Assembly (NCBI GenBank): GCA_001584585.1
Contig: LSYV01000059.1
Coordinates: 394,757-458,756, forward strand
Origin: Gonium pectorale
Taxonomy: Eukaryota; Chlorophyta; Chlorophyceae; Chlamydomonadales; Volvocaceae
Length of the DNA: 64,000 nt
Direction of reading: 5' to 3'
In this document: one piece after another, positions 61,250-64,000 of the stretch
Layout of the letters: each line of letters opens with the position of its first letter
How positions within the stretch are numbered: position 1 is the stretch's first letter
Made by a program: the position numbers and the translations under genes
The notes under the pieces: generated by a model
Databases searched by the model: none
What the model was told of the DNA's origin: nothing
Seen by the model: the letters and a program-made list of their open reading frames with translations, nothing else

Positions 61250-61903
61250 AAGCAGCATATTGATGCACATCTTACCCGCCGCTCCGCCGAAATCAGCAGC
61301 AGCAGCTTAACCGCCGTGCGTTTTGGGGTGAACATTTGGGTGGTGGACATTTGGTTGGTGAACATTTGAACGATTGGGGTGAACACGTCGCCCCAAACGC
61401 CAGCAGCAAAACGCCGTACTACTCGTCCGCCGGAGGACGATAGCCAGGCAGATTGCACGTCCGCAAACTGCAGGACGTGTGCGACTGCCGATGCCCGACA
61501 CGGAAGCTGCGGGTGCCGTCACCGTGCAACACATCAAGGACGCATACACCGTACGGTAGGTATGGACCGTGCGGCAGTTGTACAGGCCAGAGGAAGGGGC
61601 ATTGCCGCTCAGGAGGCGTTCGTGGGTTCAAGTTACTGACAAAAAAAGGACTGTGGCGAGCTTTGAGCGTGCAGCAGTCAACTTTTGTCGTTTCGCCCTT
61701 TGCTCGCTGCCGGCTTGCCTAGCCTGATGAAGCATCCTGTGCTATATCATCAACACGATTGAAGCGCTGGCGTAATGGAAAGGAGCGGGTTGGCGGCCGG
61801 GCGCCGCGAGGTGCCGCCCCCGGACTCTGATTCAGATGCTGCTCCTATGACATTTTCATCATGACTCTCTCATCTCGCATCTGAGCTTGTTCCAGTCAAC
61901 TGT
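61250..61903. other. Intergenic; promoter region of the next gene
   Basis: Contains a short imperfect repeat (gaacatttgg-like, 61328-61370) and no recognised gene. No TATA or other core element was assigned with confidence. Confidence 0.4.
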
Positions 61904-63418
61904 ATGTCGTCGAGGCGCGGTCGCGGCACAACAGCCCGGGGCGGCGGCACCAGCGGCCCCACGTCAGCTGCTCAGGAACAAAAGCATCCAGCAATAGATG
62001 CCCTGCAGCGCCTGCATGGAGTTGTCCAGCCGCTGCTAGCTGCCCAGACGGGTGATGCCCGAGGCGATGTTGGCTCTCCCCTCGCCCGTCTGAGCACCGG
62101 GGAGCTACGGGCCCTCTTTCAGTGGGTGAAGCTGGTCGAGAGCTTCCTGATGCCGGATCTGAGCGTCCTGCCCTCCGCAACCGTGCTTGCCCATCCACAA
62201 GGCAGCGCAGCGCTCCTGGGCCTCCTGGCTCTGACGCTGCGCCTGCAGCCGCACGAGCTGCGCGGCGAGGGCGTCAAGCATGAGCTGTGCTGCGAGATCG
62301 CCAAATATACCGTAACTATCTTCATCCAACTCCCGGCCACCACGTGCGGTCCCGGCCACCGGGCCCGCAAGTCCCCCCTCGCACTCATCCGCGGCCAGAC
62401 CCTGCACGCCGCTGGTCGCCAGCTGGCGGCGTTGGTGGAGACCCTACACCCCTCGGACCCCGTGGCGGCCGACGCCGCAGGCACGGGCGCAGCGGCAGCT
62501 GCAGCGGAGCTGGCCGTGCTGCCGAAACGGACGGTGGAGTACGCCGGCGTGTTGCTGGAGCTCGTCTACAGCACCGTCCGGAAGGCCAGGAGGCTAGCCA
62601 ACACCATGGAAGGGCCCGCAGCTCAGCAGTTGTGCGAGGACCTGGCGGCCGCCCTGGAGGGCAGCCAGGTGATGGAGCACGCGGGGCGGGCGCTGCTGCT
62701 GCTCTTTCTGCACCTGAAGGGCCTCCAGCCGCCGGCATCGCAGCTGCTGAAGACAGCTGCCATCGAGGCCAGCCAGGCGCACTGGGAGATCGCGACAGCG
62801 GGCGACACCGTCTCCGATGACCCAGGCGCGCAGCTGGCCATGCAGCGCACGCGGGCCGTGGGCTCGGGCCGCTGCGTGCAGCACGCGGCGCTGTGCCTCG
62901 GCCTGGCGGTGCTGTGCGACGCAGACGGCGGCCCCGCCTGCGGCCTGCCGCCCGCGCTGCGCGTCGCACTGCCGAGGGGCGACGAGGACTCGCCCGCAAG
63001 CCGGACGCTGGGCCCGCTGGCGGCGGGGCACCTCCTGGGCATGGCCAGCATGCTGCAGCTGGGCGTGCAGCGGCTGGGACGCGCACCGCCCGGGACGGTG
63101 GGGAGGCGCGCAACCCTGGCGCTGCTGATGCGGGTCGCCCGGCTGGCCGTCGCCGCGACGAACGGGGAGGCCGGTGGCTCTGGCGGCACCGGCGGCGGCG
63201 AATGCAGCGGCGGCGCGCCGTCTGAGCCCCGCGGGCTGCGTCGCCGCCTTACGCTGGCCAAGGAGCACGTCCCAATAGCCCTTCGGGCGCTCCAGGGCGC
63301 CTGGCAAGCGCTGCGGCTGGGCCCCTTCAGGTCGGCGACCGACGCCGCGGCCGTTGCGGAAGCCACGGACTGGTGGCGGTTGCGATTGCGATTGCGACGA
63401 GCGAGGCGTTGCCGCGTG
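61904..63418 (+). CDS. Hypothetical protein, first exon(s)
   Basis: Opens with MSSRRGRGTTARGGG, a basic Gly-rich start, followed by a long GC-rich frame of about 500 codons with the codon use of the genuine exons. The body is Ala/Leu-rich and mostly helical in appearance (ELRALFQWVKLVESF, HAGRALLLLFLHLKGLQ), with a Gly-rich insert near residue 425. I recognise no domain. The frame stops at 63421, but a GTGAGC donor at 63419 suggests splicing to a later exon. Confidence 0.65.
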
Positions 63419-63421
63419 TGA

Positions 63422-63907
63422 GCCAGATGGGGTTGCTCGGCCACCTGCTGTCCTGGTCCGAACGGAGCCCGCGGTTCGGCGAAGGTAGCCAGGGTGCTGT
63501 GGTGTTGGGTTGCAGTGGGGTTACTGTGCGTCTTACATGCATGACAGCATGCTCGGGCCCCATTGTTACTGCGTGTTGAAAAGGAAAACGCATACGACGA
63601 GCGTAAGCGCGAAAGTGATGTGGTGTTGGCTTGCTGTGGGTTCAGTGGGCGGGTGGCCCGCAGCGGGCAGGTGAGGAGTGTAGAGCGAGGGACACGGGTG
63701 CTGCTCACGTCTCGAGGCCCCGGATGATTGGGTGTCCTTAAGGTCCGTGAGGCAGTGTTGAACCATGCCACAAGGATAGGCTATGGAATTTGACCGCGAT
63801 GGCAGGGGCGGCCCAAGGCACTGTTCAAGCGTGCGTTCTCGGGTCGCAGCTCGCATCGTCAAGCATGCGCCATCTCAAGCCGCCCCTCTTGCCCATCCTG
63901 TCCGCAG
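63422..63907 (+). other. Probable intron of the hypothetical gene
   Basis: Lower GC and no continuing frame. It ends in a good acceptor (tgtccgcag at 63899-63907). The phases of the assumed donor and acceptor do not match perfectly, so another small exon may exist. Confidence 0.4.
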
Positions 63908-64000
63908 AGTTGCTAACCCTGCAGCCCCAGCGGCCCCCGGTCCCCGCGGCGGCGCTGGACGGCGGCCTGCTGCCCTGCCTGGAGCGCCTGTTGCGCCGCG
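63908..64000 (+). CDS. Partial exon at the right edge, same hypothetical gene
   Basis: Reads LLTLQPQRPPVPAAALDG then LLPCLERLLRR to the window edge without a stop. Composition matches the exon at 61904. The Leu/Arg-rich helix resembles helical repeats common in large uncharacterised algal proteins. Confidence 0.45.

Noticed and set aside
61896..63771. Long minus-strand frames opposite 61904-63418
   Set aside because: Antisense shadows of a GC-rich exon; Arg/Pro/Ala-rich with no start context.

Overview
The window is nuclear DNA from a green alga, most likely a chlorophycean of the volvocine type. This is inferred from GC-rich third codon positions, very many short introns with GTGAG/GTAAG donors and TGCAG acceptors, a UGUAA-type polyadenylation motif, and the mix of extracellular modules (WSC, HYR, PAN/apple, EGF, ricin-type lectin, jacalin). 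The species cannot be told from the sequence. Most long open frames are antisense or intronic shadows; genes were reconstructed exon by exon, checking splice sites and intron phase.

Layout. (1) 1219-7438, minus: ten exons of a copper-containing primary amine oxidase. They run from the N-terminus to just before the catalytic core, which is not found in the leftmost 1.2 kb. (2) 7.4-13.1 kb: gene-poor and repeat-rich. It holds a full-length tRNA-derived SINE with target-site duplications, a 500-bp MITE-like element, and a 20-N gap flanked by two copies of the same 484 bp (probably an unmerged contig overlap). (3) 13,165-58,767, minus: an almost unbroken run of about 115 small exons (about 15.7 kb coding, roughly 5,200 residues). 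It reads as one giant multi-module secreted or cell-surface protein. N- to C-terminus: EGF, WSC, two PAN/apple modules, 12 EGF modules, nine HYR modules with an inserted jacalin lectin, two duplicated ricin-lectin/unknown-domain units, a Cys-rich module, three PAN/apple and two EGF modules, two ricin lectins, 19 copies of an unrecognised Cys/Asp-rich module interleaved with apple and EGF modules, three WSC, one ricin lectin, two WSC, stop. (4) 58.8-61.9 kb: no recognised gene; a 225-bp inverted repeat carrying a short unidentified frame. (5) 61,904 to the right edge, plus: a hypothetical protein, incomplete.

Main results. Almost every module of the giant gene is bounded by phase-1 introns, the signature of exon shuffling. 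The unrecognised module (GC-x-RP-x-x-WC, DCDGDG-x-LDW-x-C, CPAAFG) was amplified partly by duplication of a collinear block of 11 modules, apple-[A B A A A B A B]-EGF-EGF, at 31.8-25.7 kb and 25.5-18.4 kb. A 5'-inverted SINE has landed inside the last exon of the most N-terminal WSC domain and brings an in-frame stop, so in this assembly the extreme N-terminal modules may be cut off from the rest. The signal peptide and first exon were not identified. Whether the run is one transcription unit or several is inferred from compatible splice phases only.
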